A stretch of DNA of 42,440 nt from Deltaproteobacteria bacterium. Lineage in GTDB: Bacteria; Desulfobacterota; Desulfobulbia; Desulfobulbales; Desulfurivibrionaceae. The notes under the pieces are model-generated. The model saw only the letters and a program-made list of their open reading frames with translations. It was not told the origin of the DNA and searched no databases. The stretch lies in contig DUZW01000027.1 of assembly GCA_013349295.1 (NCBI GenBank), positions 1 to 42,440 on the forward strand, read 5' to 3'. This document shows, one piece after another, positions 24,512 to 33,160 of this stretch (position 1 is the first letter of the stretch; every line of letters starts with the position of its first letter). A program made the translations under genes and the position numbers.

Positions 24512-25422
24512 GCGACACGACATACCACCGCCTCAAGGATCTGCCCGCCCGACATATCCTCGGCACCGGCACCCCCATGTGCGCCGGCTGCGGCGGTCTC
24601 GCCGCCCTGCATGAGGTCTACGACATCATGGGAGAGAAGTGCGTGATCATCAATGCCGCCGGTTGCATGACCCTGCTCTCCGTCTATCCCGGCACCCCCT
24701 TTCGCGGTTCCTGGCTCTACACCGCCATGGCCTGTGCCCCGGCCGGGGCGCAAGGAGTGCGGGACGCCCTCGATATTCTGAAAAAAAAAGGGCGCCTCAG
24801 CCCGGAAGAAGAATTAAAAGTGCTGGTACTCACCGGCGACGGCTCGGCCTACGGCATGGGACTTTCCGCCACCTCCTCCGCCATGGACCGCAGGCTTGAT
24901 TTCCTCTACCTCTGTTACGACAACGAGGGCTACGGCAACACCGGCCAGCAGTATTCCTCGGCCACGCCGCACGCGGCCCGCACCGCCACCAGCAAAGGGT
25001 CCTTGGGCTACCCCGGCTACAAGAAGGATCTTTTTTCTATCTGGGCGGCGCACCAGCCGAGCTACGTGGCCACCGTGGTTGCGGCCGAACCACTGGACCT
25101 GGCCCGAAAGATTGAAAAGGCCGGCAGCCTGTCCGGCCCCCGGTTGATCCTGGCCCTGGCTCCCTGCCCCACCGGTTGGGACTATGAACCAAGCGCCACC
25201 GTGGAAATCGGCAAGCTGGCGGTGGCCACCGGCATCTGGCCCCTCAAGGAGTATGTGGACGGCACGGTGACCCATACGAAAATACCCCTACCACGATTAC
25301 CGGTGCGCGAATACCTGCAGACCCAGGGCCGCTTCCGCCATCTCTTTGCCCCCCGGGAAAACAAGGAAATGCTGACGGAGATCCAGGCCAGGGTTGACCG
25401 CTACTGGCAGGGAGTGGAATAA
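24508..25422 (+). CDS. 2-oxoacid:ferredoxin oxidoreductase, beta (TPP-binding) subunit
   Basis: The protein has 304 residues. Cysteines for the proximal [4Fe-4S] cluster appear as M-C-A-G-C-G, A-A-G-C-M and A-P-C-P-T-G. The thiamine-diphosphate motif runs T-G-D-G-S-A-Y-G-M-G to L-C-Y-D-N-E-G-Y-G-N-T-G-Q-Q (about 110-150), with D and N coordinating Mg2+. T-P-H-A-A-R-T follows. The cluster order gamma-delta, alpha, beta and the upstream amino-acid dehydrogenase suggest oxidation of branched-chain or aromatic amino-acid 2-oxoacids, or pyruvate; specificity is not readable. Confidence 0.94.
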   Translation: MSDTTYHRLKDLPARHILGTGTPMCAGCGGLAALHEVYDIMGEKCVIINAAGCMTLLSVYPGTPFRGSWLYTAMACAPAGAQGVRDALDILKKKGRLSPEEELKVLVLTGDGSAYGMGLSATSSAMDRRLDFLYLCYDNEGYGNTGQQYSSATPHAARTATSKGSLGYPGYKKDLFSIWAAHQPSYVATVVAAEPLDLARKIEKAGSLSGPRLILALAPCPTGWDYEPSATVEIGKLAVATGIWPLKEYVDGTVTHTKIPLPRLPVREYLQTQGRFRHLFAPRENKEMLTEIQARVDRYWQGVE

Positions 25423-25604
25423 AAACCGTAACTATCCAGCAGCACCACATCTGCTTTGTCATCGGCTGCTCATGGGCAACAGCGCATTTCGCAGACCTCT
25501 TTCGCGCATCTGTGGCACTGCTGAACAGTTACATTTCGTGGTTTTTGTCCAATTCCAGCATCAAGCTGGATAGTTACCCAAAAAACCTCTTTACCGGGAA
25601 GATC

Positions 25605-27317
25605 ATGGACGAAAATATCAGCTACTGCCGCACCGATGGCACTCCGCCTCTGCTTGAACAAACGATCCCTGCCCATCTGGCCGAGATCGCGAACCGCTTT
25701 CCCGAGCGGGAAGCGGTGGTTTCCCTCCCCCAGCAGAAGCGTCTCAGCTACCGGGAACTCACCGAGGCTGTTGCCGGGCTGGCCAAGGGGTTGATGGGAC
25801 TCGGCTTTGCCAAGGGGGATCGTATCGGCATCTGGTCCACCAACAACCTCGAGTGGCTGCTGATCCAGCTCGCCACCGCACGGATCGGCGCCATTCTGGT
25901 GAACATCAACCCCGCCTACCGTGCCAAGGAACTGGCCTACGCCATGCAACGCTCCGAGGTGCAGGGCCTCTTCCTGATTCCCTCCTTCAAAAGCAGCGAT
26001 TACCTGGCCATCCTCGGCGAATTACTCCCCGAGCTTCAGCACTGCAACCCCGACTCCCTGAACAGCCGCGAATTCCCCTTTCTCCGGCGGGTGGTGCTCT
26101 ATGCTCCGGCAGAGCCGATGGCGACAAAACGGCCCGCCCCCGGCTTTACCCTATGGGCCGAGGTGCTTGGTGCCGCAGCCTCGGTGAGCGACGCATCCCT
26201 TGCCGCCCGAGATGCCTCCCTCAACCCCTTTGAGCCCATCAACATCCAATATACCTCGGGCACCACCGGCTTTCCCAAGGCCGTGCTCCTGAGCCACCGC
26301 AACATCCTGAACAATGCCTACTTCTCAGCCCTGGCCATGCATTTCAGCGAGCAGGACCGCCTCTGCGTGCCCGTGCCTTTTTATCACTGCTTCGGCATGG
26401 TGCTGTGCAATCTGCTCTGCCTCTCGGTTGGGGGATGCATCGTCATTGCCTGCGAACATTTCGACGCCGGCCTGGTGCTGGCAGCGGTGGCCGATGAGCG
26501 CTGCACCGCCATCCACGGCGTGCCGACCATGTTCATTGCCGAGCTGGAACATCCCCGCTTCGGAAAACTGGACCTTTCCAGCCTGCGCACCGGAATCATG
26601 GCCGGAGCCCCCTGCCCTCCCGCCCTTATGCAGCGGGTGATGACGGACATGCACTGCAGCGAGATCCTCATCGGTTACGGCGAGACCGAAGCCTCGCCCC
26701 TGACCCACCTCACCACCCGGGAGGACAACCTGGAGCGGAGGATCAACACCGTGGGCAGAAACCTCCCCCACCAGGAGGTAAAGGTGGTGGATCTCTCCTC
26801 CGGCCGCACCATCTCCCTGGGTGAAGTCGGCGAGATCTGCTTTAGGGGCTACCATATCATGCGGGGGTATTACAACGATCCCGAAGCGACCGGCAAGGCC
26901 ATCGATCGGGAAGGATGGCTCCACTCCGGGGACCTTGGCCGAATGGACAGGGACGGCTATGTCCAGATCACCGGCAGGCTCAAGGAGATGATTATCCGGG
27001 GAGGAGAAAACATCTACCCCCGGGAGATCGAGGATTATCTCTTTACTCATCCCAAGGTAGCCGGGGTGGCCGTTTTCGGGGTGCCGGACGACTTTTACGG
27101 CGAGGAGATCATGGCCTGGCTCAAGCCCCGCAGCGGTTCAACGCTTGCGGAAGAAGAAATCCGCAGCTTCTGCCAAGGCAAGATCGCCCATTACAAGATC
27201 CCGAAGTATATCTGGTTTGTGGAAGAATTCCCCATGACCGTCACCGGCAAGGTTCAGAAGTACAAAATGCGGGAGCAGGCCGTGGCCCGGCTGCAACAGG
27301 ACCAGGGCAACGGCTGA
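25605..27317 (+). CDS. AMP-forming acyl-CoA synthetase
   Basis: The protein has 570 residues from ATG 25605; a longer frame to 25512 starts in non-homologous sequence. It belongs to the ANL superfamily, with P-loop Y-T-S-G-T-T-G-F-P-K-A near 206-216, the G-Y-G-E-T-E-A-S-P substrate motif, Y-x-x-S-G-D-L-G-R-M, the hinge G-R-L-K-E-M-I-I-R-G-G-E-N-I-Y-P-R-E-I-E, and the catalytic lysine in T-V-T-G-K-V-Q-K near 553. It activates a fatty or carboxylic acid to acyl-CoA with ATP. It follows the oxidoreductase genes by 182 bases on the same strand, so it may handle acids from amino-acid breakdown, or be independent. Confidence 0.9.
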   Translation: MDENISYCRTDGTPPLLEQTIPAHLAEIANRFPEREAVVSLPQQKRLSYRELTEAVAGLAKGLMGLGFAKGDRIGIWSTNNLEWLLIQLATARIGAILVNINPAYRAKELAYAMQRSEVQGLFLIPSFKSSDYLAILGELLPELQHCNPDSLNSREFPFLRRVVLYAPAEPMATKRPAPGFTLWAEVLGAAASVSDASLAARDASLNPFEPINIQYTSGTTGFPKAVLLSHRNILNNAYFSALAMHFSEQDRLCVPVPFYHCFGMVLCNLLCLSVGGCIVIACEHFDAGLVLAAVADERCTAIHGVPTMFIAELEHPRFGKLDLSSLRTGIMAGAPCPPALMQRVMTDMHCSEILIGYGETEASPLTHLTTREDNLERRINTVGRNLPHQEVKVVDLSSGRTISLGEVGEICFRGYHIMRGYYNDPEATGKAIDREGWLHSGDLGRMDRDGYVQITGRLKEMIIRGGENIYPREIEDYLFTHPKVAGVAVFGVPDDFYGEEIMAWLKPRSGSTLAEEEIRSFCQGKIAHYKIPKYIWFVEEFPMTVTGKVQKYKMREQAVARLQQDQGNG

Positions 27318-27355
27318 ACCCTGCTGATTAGACTCTTCTTAATTTCCCCTAAAAT

Positions 27356-28636
27356 TCAGATGCTCGCCAGAGGATCGGCATAAAAGTATCTGTTTACAAT
27401 CTCTCTCACGGCAGCCCGCAAATAGTCATCATCCGCTTCATTGATTTCGAGATAAATTGATCGGGAAATCTTGCTGAACACGTCAAGGATGGCGGGATCA
27501 AAATGACTCTCCCTTCCTTCGTTTATGATTTGCATTGCCTTCTCAAAAGAGAAGGCCTCCTTGTAGGGACGCTTCGAGGTCAGCGCATCAAACACATCTA
27601 TTACGGCAAATATTCTTGCCGTGACAGGAATGGCCTCCCCCTTCAACCCATTCATATACCCCTCGCCGGAATACTTTTCGTGGTGATTACGAACGACATT
27701 TACAGCGCTTTGCAGCCACGCATAACTGCCAATGATTTCCTCTCCATGCACCACATGGGTTTTCATGACCTCAAACTCTTCTTCCGTCAATTTTCCGGGC
27801 TTGAGGAGGATGCTGTCACTTATTGCAATCTTTCCCACATCGTGAAGGAACGCCCCTTTAACCAACTCCTGAATATCTTCACTGTTTATATGCATTGCCT
27901 CGGCCAGCCTTACCGCATAGATCGTGACGCGATAATTATGTTCATTCGTGTCACTGTCTTTTTTGGCAATCGCACTCCCAAGCACTTCCAGCATTCCCAT
28001 GTTCGCCCTGGACAAATCGAGCGAATACTTTATCAGGCCTTTATTGAGGGCAATGATAATGGGATATAACACCACGGTGGAGACCAGAACCGTTATTACC
28101 ACCTGGATCAGCGAAAACAGCACCCGAGAGCGGATATCCTTCATGATTCTGGGTTCTACCTGGTAAGCCCCTTCAAAGAAGCCGACGATTCTCCCGTCGG
28201 TTGCCTTTAACGGCGTCATCACCCTGACAAACATCAGAGAGTCGATATGAAATTTCTCGTATTGCGTTGACGCCGTCATAAGACGCTCATGCTTGAGAAG
28301 CTCCATTTTTGGCACAAGTCCTTCCGTATCCTTGCGGGAAAGCTCGACGATCGTTTTTTTGTCCCTATCATAAAATTCAATTACCGAAAAACCACCCGTC
28401 ATGAGGTTGTCCTGACTTTTCCGACGCAGAATAGCAAAATTTTCAGGGCTTGGATTAACCAAATACTGCATTTGATCGGTAATTATTTTCTTGGACTCAC
28501 TTTCAGCCAGGCTGACGACAAAACCATCTATCCTCTCATGCTCAGTGAAATAGATAAGCGAGCCCATGACAACAGACAAAACAAGCCATACCAGAGCAAG
28601 GCGCAGAATAAGCTTCCTATGAATATTACCGAACAT
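27356..28636 (-). CDS. Membrane-anchored HD-GYP domain phosphodiesterase with sensor region
   Basis: The protein has 426 residues, with CAGGAA before ATG 28636. Transmembrane helices lie at about 9-28 and 175-200. The periplasmic part between them (about 30-170) has a four-helix/Cache-like sensor look. The cytoplasmic C-terminus has the HD-GYP phosphodiesterase fold: F-L-H-D-V-G-K, M-K-T-H, and N-H-H-E-K-Y. The GYP motif is altered: G-Y-M-N-G-L-K-G-E where the consensus is D-G-x-G-Y-P-x-G-L. The HD metal ligands are present, so it may still cleave c-di-GMP or another cyclic dinucleotide. It converges on the acyl-CoA synthetase gene. Confidence 0.87.
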   Translation of the reverse strand: MFGNIHRKLILRLALVWLVLSVVMGSLIYFTEHERIDGFVVSLAESESKKIITDQMQYLVNPSPENFAILRRKSQDNLMTGGFSVIEFYDRDKKTIVELSRKDTEGLVPKMELLKHERLMTASTQYEKFHIDSLMFVRVMTPLKATDGRIVGFFEGAYQVEPRIMKDIRSRVLFSLIQVVITVLVSTVVLYPIIIALNKGLIKYSLDLSRANMGMLEVLGSAIAKKDSDTNEHNYRVTIYAVRLAEAMHINSEDIQELVKGAFLHDVGKIAISDSILLKPGKLTEEEFEVMKTHVVHGEEIIGSYAWLQSAVNVVRNHHEKYSGEGYMNGLKGEAIPVTARIFAVIDVFDALTSKRPYKEAFSFEKAMQIINEGRESHFDPAILDVFSKISRSIYLEINEADDDYLRAAVREIVNRYFYADPLASI

Positions 28637-28815
28637 GATTCCTGATCCCTTTCTTTACCGTTATGCTTTATTCGCCATGTAACGATTCAGCAGAAAACCT
28701 GTTTTGGAAAGATTCGCTGACAAGAACAAGAGCTTTTTCGCCGCGCAGGCTTCGGCCTCCCGGCGTGGATGTTTTGCCTCAAGCTCCCTTTTTGCCTGCA
28801 CCTGCCGTACGACTT

Positions 28816-28931
28816 ATTCCATTTCTAAATCAATCGTTCAATGATGCAGCTCGCTCGGCGAAGTAAACTCCGCGCCCCCCTTACGGGGGATCGGAGTTTC
28901 GAAAAAAACTCTTTTGCTTGAGAAATGGAAT
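28816..28931. repeat. Nested inverted repeats at the 3' end of pit
   Basis: Outer arms ATTCCATTTCT (28816-28826) and AGAAATGGAAT (28921-28931) match perfectly over 11 bases; the second arm includes the last base of the pit stop codon. Inside, AAACTCCG (28865-28872) pairs with CGGAGTTT (28892-28899), with CCCCC (28876-28880) and GGGGG (28885-28889) stacked within. On the minus strand this could end the pit transcript, but the T-run falls before the hairpin rather than after it. The nested form also resembles a small palindromic element. Confidence 0.55.
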
Positions 28932-30295
28932 TATTTGCCAAGGCCCGTGAGCATGAGCAGTTCGTAGGAAAACGCGGCCACCAGACCGGCGGCGGGAAGC
29001 GTCAGAACCCAGGCCATGACCATACTCTGGGCGACCCCCCAGCGGACGGCGGAGAGCCGCTTGCTGGCCCCTACACCGAAAATGCTGCCGGAGATGACGT
29101 GGGTGGTGCTCACCGGCATGCCGAAGTGGCTGGTCACAAACAAGACGACGGCGGACGAGGTCTCGGCGGCAAAACCGTGCACCGGTTCCAGCCGGATGAT
29201 CTTGTGCCCCATGGTCTTGATGATGCGCCAACCGCCCACGGAGGTACCCAAGGCCATGGCCGCGGCACAGGAGAATACCACCCAGCCCGGCACGACGGGC
29301 TCAGGAATCATCCTGGCGCTTACCAGGGCCATGGTGATGATGCCCATGCTCTTCTGGGCATCGTTGAGGCCATGGGTAAAGGCCATGGCTGCGGCGGAAA
29401 CAATCTGCAGGTTGCGAAAGCTCGCACTCACCCGACCGGGATGTGCGTGGGCAAGGGTTTTAAAGATCCCGCCCATCAACAGAAACCCGAGGATAAAACC
29501 CATTGCCGGAGAACCCACCAGCGGGATAAGCACCTTGCGAACAATCCCGCCCCAGAGAACAAAAGGCAGCCCGCCGTGGATGATGGCCGCGCCGCATAGC
29601 CCACCGATCAGGGCATGGGAGGAACTGCTGGGGATTCCGAATTTCCAGGTAATCAGATTCCAGACAATTGCGCCGAGAATGGCGGCGAGAATGACCACCT
29701 GGAACACCTGCTTGTTTGAGGAGAGTTCCCGAGGAAAGGCCTTTTCCAGAAGAGTACGATTCGTATTGGCCAGCTCTTCCGATTTCAGCTTGCCGGAATT
29801 CTTGGCCTTCTCCACGGTCTTCGGCGTAAGCACGATCCCGGCAAATCGCTCGGCCGAATAAAAATCGGCCTGGGTGAGGACGTGGTTAAGATCATCCACC
29901 ATGGCCCCCTGCAACTCCTGGGAAGGAGCACTGCCCACCGCATATTGCGCCATCAGCTTTTGGGTGTCCGGAGAAAGCCGCCCGGCCAGATGTTGAGAGA
30001 CCGGATCAACGGGATGTTGCAGCTTGGCGGCAAACAAGGCCGGCTGCGAAATATCGGCGCTCTGGAAACGGGCCGTATCGACCAGGCCGCTGGCGACCGT
30101 GATTGCCACCTGGGTGGAAAACAGGGCGCCGATGAAATTCAGACAAGCCGCCATGATAATCGCTCTGCGCGGCGAGAGTACCCGGGTGGAGACCACTGTG
30201 GCGATGGCGTTGGCCGTATCGTGAAAACCGTTGATATAGTCGAAGACCAGGGCACAGACCACAACCAGCACGAGCAGCAACGACAGACTAAGCAT
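28931..30295 (-). CDS. Low-affinity inorganic phosphate transporter, Pit family
   Basis: The protein has 454 residues and is polytopic. The two PHO4/PiT repeats are visible as F-D-Y-I-N-G-F-H-D-T-A-N-A-I-A-T near 18-33 and, in the second half, H-G-L-N-D-A-Q-K-S-M-G (about 320-330). The second H-G-x-N-D-A-Q motif and the ASH-like P-V-S-T-T-H repeat fit phosphate/H+ or phosphate/Na+ symport in the inner membrane. A hydrophilic loop of about 110 residues (about 90-200) is longer than in E. coli PitA. It overlaps the upstream DUF47 gene by 8 bases (ATGCTTAG), a typical Pit accessory arrangement. Confidence 0.93.
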   Translation of the reverse strand: MLSLSLLLVLVVVCALVFDYINGFHDTANAIATVVSTRVLSPRRAIIMAACLNFIGALFSTQVAITVASGLVDTARFQSADISQPALFAAKLQHPVDPVSQHLAGRLSPDTQKLMAQYAVGSAPSQELQGAMVDDLNHVLTQADFYSAERFAGIVLTPKTVEKAKNSGKLKSEELANTNRTLLEKAFPRELSSNKQVFQVVILAAILGAIVWNLITWKFGIPSSSSHALIGGLCGAAIIHGGLPFVLWGGIVRKVLIPLVGSPAMGFILGFLLMGGIFKTLAHAHPGRVSASFRNLQIVSAAAMAFTHGLNDAQKSMGIITMALVSARMIPEPVVPGWVVFSCAAAMALGTSVGGWRIIKTMGHKIIRLEPVHGFAAETSSAVVLFVTSHFGMPVSTTHVISGSIFGVGASKRLSAVRWGVAQSMVMAWVLTLPAAGLVAAFSYELLMLTGLGK

Positions 30296-30917
30296 ACTTC
30301 ACAACCACGCTTTCGATGATATGGGCGACATCTTCGCATTTGTCCACCGCCGTTTCTATCCGGTCATAGACCTCCTTCCACTTGATCACCTTGATCGGAT
30401 CAGCATCCGGAGCGTTGAGCAGGCCGGCAAGCGCCTTGCGAAACGCGGCGTCATGCTCGTTCTCAATCTGGTGGATATGGATGAAAAGATCCTGAACATT
30501 ATCCCGGTTTGGCTTGGTGCGCAGCGCTTTGACCGCCTCCCGCGTGGCTTCGGTAATCCGCACCAGCATCTCCACCAACCCTGCCAGGTCCGGGCGCAAT
30601 TGCGTGAGCTGATAAAGCGCCATCCTGCCGGTGCAGGCTTCTATGCAGTCGGTCACATCATCGAGTTCACTGGACAGGGCGTGCAGATCTTCCTTGTCCA
30701 ACGGGGTGACAAAGGTGGCGTCGATCCTGTTGGCAAGCTCATGGGTGATGTGGTCGGCCTCGCTCTCTATCTCCTTGATTCTTGCCGCATGCTTGGCAAG
30801 ATTGGCGAAGTCTCCGACCAGAACCTGAAATTCCGTTGCCGCATCAACAGCGGCCTGCGCCTGTTTTTCAAGCAACTCGTAAAAGATATGCTTCTTGCTT
30901 ATGCCTGGTAAACGCAC
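30288..30917 (-). CDS. DUF47 / PhoU-like Pit accessory protein
   Basis: The protein has 209 residues from GTG 30917, which has AAGGAGG at the right distance; a longer ATG frame to 30962 is unlikely. It is an all-helical PhoU-like fold with E-S-E-A-D-H-I-T-H-E-L near 53-63, D-K-E-D-L-H-A-L-S-S-E-L-D-D-V-T-D, and a final K-W-K-E-V-Y-D-R-I-E-T-A-V-D-K-C-E-D-V-A. The E/D-x-x-x-D motifs bind metals in PhoU proteins. Such DUF47 (YkaA-type) proteins accompany Pit transporters and regulate them. The 8-base overlap with pit makes co-translation likely. Confidence 0.9.
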   Translation of the reverse strand: MRLPGISKKHIFYELLEKQAQAAVDAATEFQVLVGDFANLAKHAARIKEIESEADHITHELANRIDATFVTPLDKEDLHALSSELDDVTDCIEACTGRMALYQLTQLRPDLAGLVEMLVRITEATREAVKALRTKPNRDNVQDLFIHIHQIENEHDAAFRKALAGLLNAPDADPIKVIKWKEVYDRIETAVDKCEDVAHIIESVVVKYA

Positions 30918-30999
30918 AACCTTGCCTCCTTGACGAAATGAACAAAACCGGACGACCATCAAGCAATGACAATGGCGCCGACAGAGCCGCCGGAGATGG

Positions 31000-33057
31000 T
31001 TATTCGGTATACAGAAGAGTGATGATCACTGTTCGGTTAAGCGATCTCCCCTCGGGCAGACTATTGTCATAGGGCGGATTATTGGGGCCGTTGCCCGTAT
31101 AGTTTATCTGATCGGTGGCGGCGATTCCGGTCTGAATGGCGGTATCGTACACTGCTTTTGCCCGGCGGTCGGACAAATCAATATTGTATTTTTCCGTACC
31201 GATGATATCGGTATGCCCGGCGATATCCATGCTGACGGCCTTAAGCTCCGCCACCCTTGAAATCACCCGGTTGACTATGATCTGATTGCGATCCTTCAAT
31301 TCCGTCCGGTCAAAGTCAAAGAGGATCAGGCCATATTTCTCCATCACCTTGTTGCCTGTTTTCTGGGCGATGCGCTCCTCCCGCCTGATAAAATTAATGG
31401 CGATGGGGCCGCTGCCGGTGCTGAAAAGGTTTCCTTCCTTGTCTTTTACTTCGAGATCAGCGCTAATCCGGCCAAGCGCGGCAATATTGCGCAGCCCCAG
31501 AGCCTCAAGCGCAAAAATAAATTCCGCAGGGGGCTTCCCCGCGCCTTCCTTGGTCTCCAGCACCTTGTCCCCGCCCAGCAGCCTGAGCTGCCAGTGCTCA
31601 ATCTCGCTTTCGGCTTGCAGGGAGGGAGTAATCCGGATTTCCTTGGTATCGCTTTGTTCCAGCAGATAAGTGCTTTTGATGGTGTCGAGGATGGCAGGAT
31701 GACTGGCCAGTATCTCTACCCGTTGATTTTCAACGATCCCTTCCGGCACCCGGCTTGAACTGGGTACAACGGGAAGATTACGCGCCTTGATTTCCATGCG
31801 GGCCGGATCAATACCCCACACGGACTGGAAATAGGCGGAAACCGCCTCGGCCCGACTTTTGGCCAGGGCGATCTTCCCTTTTTCCACACCGGTATTGGAA
31901 TTGCAACCCACCAAGGTCAAACGGGCCTCGGGGTTGGCAAGCAACCGTTTGCCGATCACATTCAAGACATGGTGATACTTCTCCATGGTGTCCCTAAGTT
32001 TTTCCTCTGAAAATGCCTTGGTCTCCTCCGGGGTGGACAAGGCAACGTATCGGTCGGGGATGTTGCTTTTTCCGGTATCGAAATAGATGTGATTCAGCAA
32101 GGGCGAGCTGTCCACCATGGTGACCTCTTCGATATTCACGGAGGAAGGCGCGTTGGCCAGCGTTCCGGTCGGCGGATTAAGAAAACGGTAGGTGACCAGA
32201 TAACGGTGAAAGATGGTGGTGGAGAATTTCTTGAGAATGGGCAAAAAATCGTTGGCCGAGGTGGCCTTGCGGATCATGCCGCCATGCCCTTGGGCAAAGG
32301 AGGTCAGGAAGCGGTCCAGACCGGGCTTGTCCATATAGTCCACGGCATAGGCGGCGAAGTTGGTCACACACTTGGCAGACAATGCCACCTCCTCGGACTT
32401 CACCTTACTGTTGATGTCTTCTCCGTCTGAAAAAATGATCATGAACTTCTGACTTTCCGCAGGCATCCGGCCGATGATCTCCAGCCCCTTTTGCATACCG
32501 TCATAGAGGTAGGTGCCGTCGGTCGTGGCAGGGAAAAAACTGCCCCGGAGAAATTGACTTACAGCCGAAACCTCGTTTGATTGAAACGTCCGGGTGGAAA
32601 TCCTGGACTGCTTGGCGTCCTGCTCGCCGGACCCGCTTCCGGGATCGACAAAGGTGACGACATGGATATTGTCAATGGGCCGGACAAGGGCGAGGAAGCT
32701 GTCCATGGCGGCCAGCAGGGGCTCGACCGCCTTCCGCTGTTCCATGGAATAGGAATTATCCACCACCAGCACGATATTAAGGCCGATGTTCCTTTGCTCC
32801 TGAATATCTTCCACGGAAAGAATTTTCGCTGTTTTCATTCCTCTTTTGATCGAAAAATCCTCTTTTTTCAAACCGAGGATGGCCTCCCCGTCCTTATCCA
32901 GGACCGAAACCTGCACCTTACCCTCCTCAATGGGTTGAAAACTCAGTTTCGCCGGCTGGCGGAGAGTCTGGACCTCAAGATCATCAAGGGCCAAACTCCG
33001 ATCCACCCACGTAAAAACGGCCAACAACAAACAGAGAACATAAACGATTTTTTTCAT
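31000..33057 (-). CDS. Von Willebrand factor A protein with two OmpA-like domains
   Basis: The protein has 685 residues from ATG 33057, after GGAGG; the frame is open to 33201, but the signal peptide begins at this ATG. Residues 1-24 are a signal peptide. A VWA domain (about 90-290) has the MIDAS D100-x-S102-x-S104 (V-V-D-N-S-Y-S-M), and I-I-F-S-D-G-E-D. Two OmpA/MotB-type peptidoglycan-binding domains follow. The first, about 330-450, starts Y-F-D-T-G-K-S-N-I-P with an N-x-G-V-x-K-G-K...A-x-S-R-A pattern. The second, about 575-685, has L-F-D-F-D-R-T-E-L, G-H-T-D-I-I-G-T-E-K-Y-N, L-S-x-R-R-A-K-A-V. Such proteins sit in the periplasm attached to peptidoglycan and probably bind a protein partner via VWA. 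A NarL-type regulator gene lies 103 bases upstream on the same strand. Confidence 0.87.
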   Translation of the reverse strand: MKKIVYVLCLLLAVFTWVDRSLALDDLEVQTLRQPAKLSFQPIEEGKVQVSVLDKDGEAILGLKKEDFSIKRGMKTAKILSVEDIQEQRNIGLNIVLVVDNSYSMEQRKAVEPLLAAMDSFLALVRPIDNIHVVTFVDPGSGSGEQDAKQSRISTRTFQSNEVSAVSQFLRGSFFPATTDGTYLYDGMQKGLEIIGRMPAESQKFMIIFSDGEDINSKVKSEEVALSAKCVTNFAAYAVDYMDKPGLDRFLTSFAQGHGGMIRKATSANDFLPILKKFSTTIFHRYLVTYRFLNPPTGTLANAPSSVNIEEVTMVDSSPLLNHIYFDTGKSNIPDRYVALSTPEETKAFSEEKLRDTMEKYHHVLNVIGKRLLANPEARLTLVGCNSNTGVEKGKIALAKSRAEAVSAYFQSVWGIDPARMEIKARNLPVVPSSSRVPEGIVENQRVEILASHPAILDTIKSTYLLEQSDTKEIRITPSLQAESEIEHWQLRLLGGDKVLETKEGAGKPPAEFIFALEALGLRNIAALGRISADLEVKDKEGNLFSTGSGPIAINFIRREERIAQKTGNKVMEKYGLILFDFDRTELKDRNQIIVNRVISRVAELKAVSMDIAGHTDIIGTEKYNIDLSDRRAKAVYDTAIQTGIAATDQINYTGNGPNNPPYDNSLPEGRSLNRTVIITLLYTE

Positions 33058-33160
33058 GATGTTCCTCCTGAGACGGATACGGACAACGCCGCAAGAAACA
33101 ATGATCCTGCGAGATTTTTCAAGAACGAAATGACGGATGAACCAACCGCGAATGCAGCCC

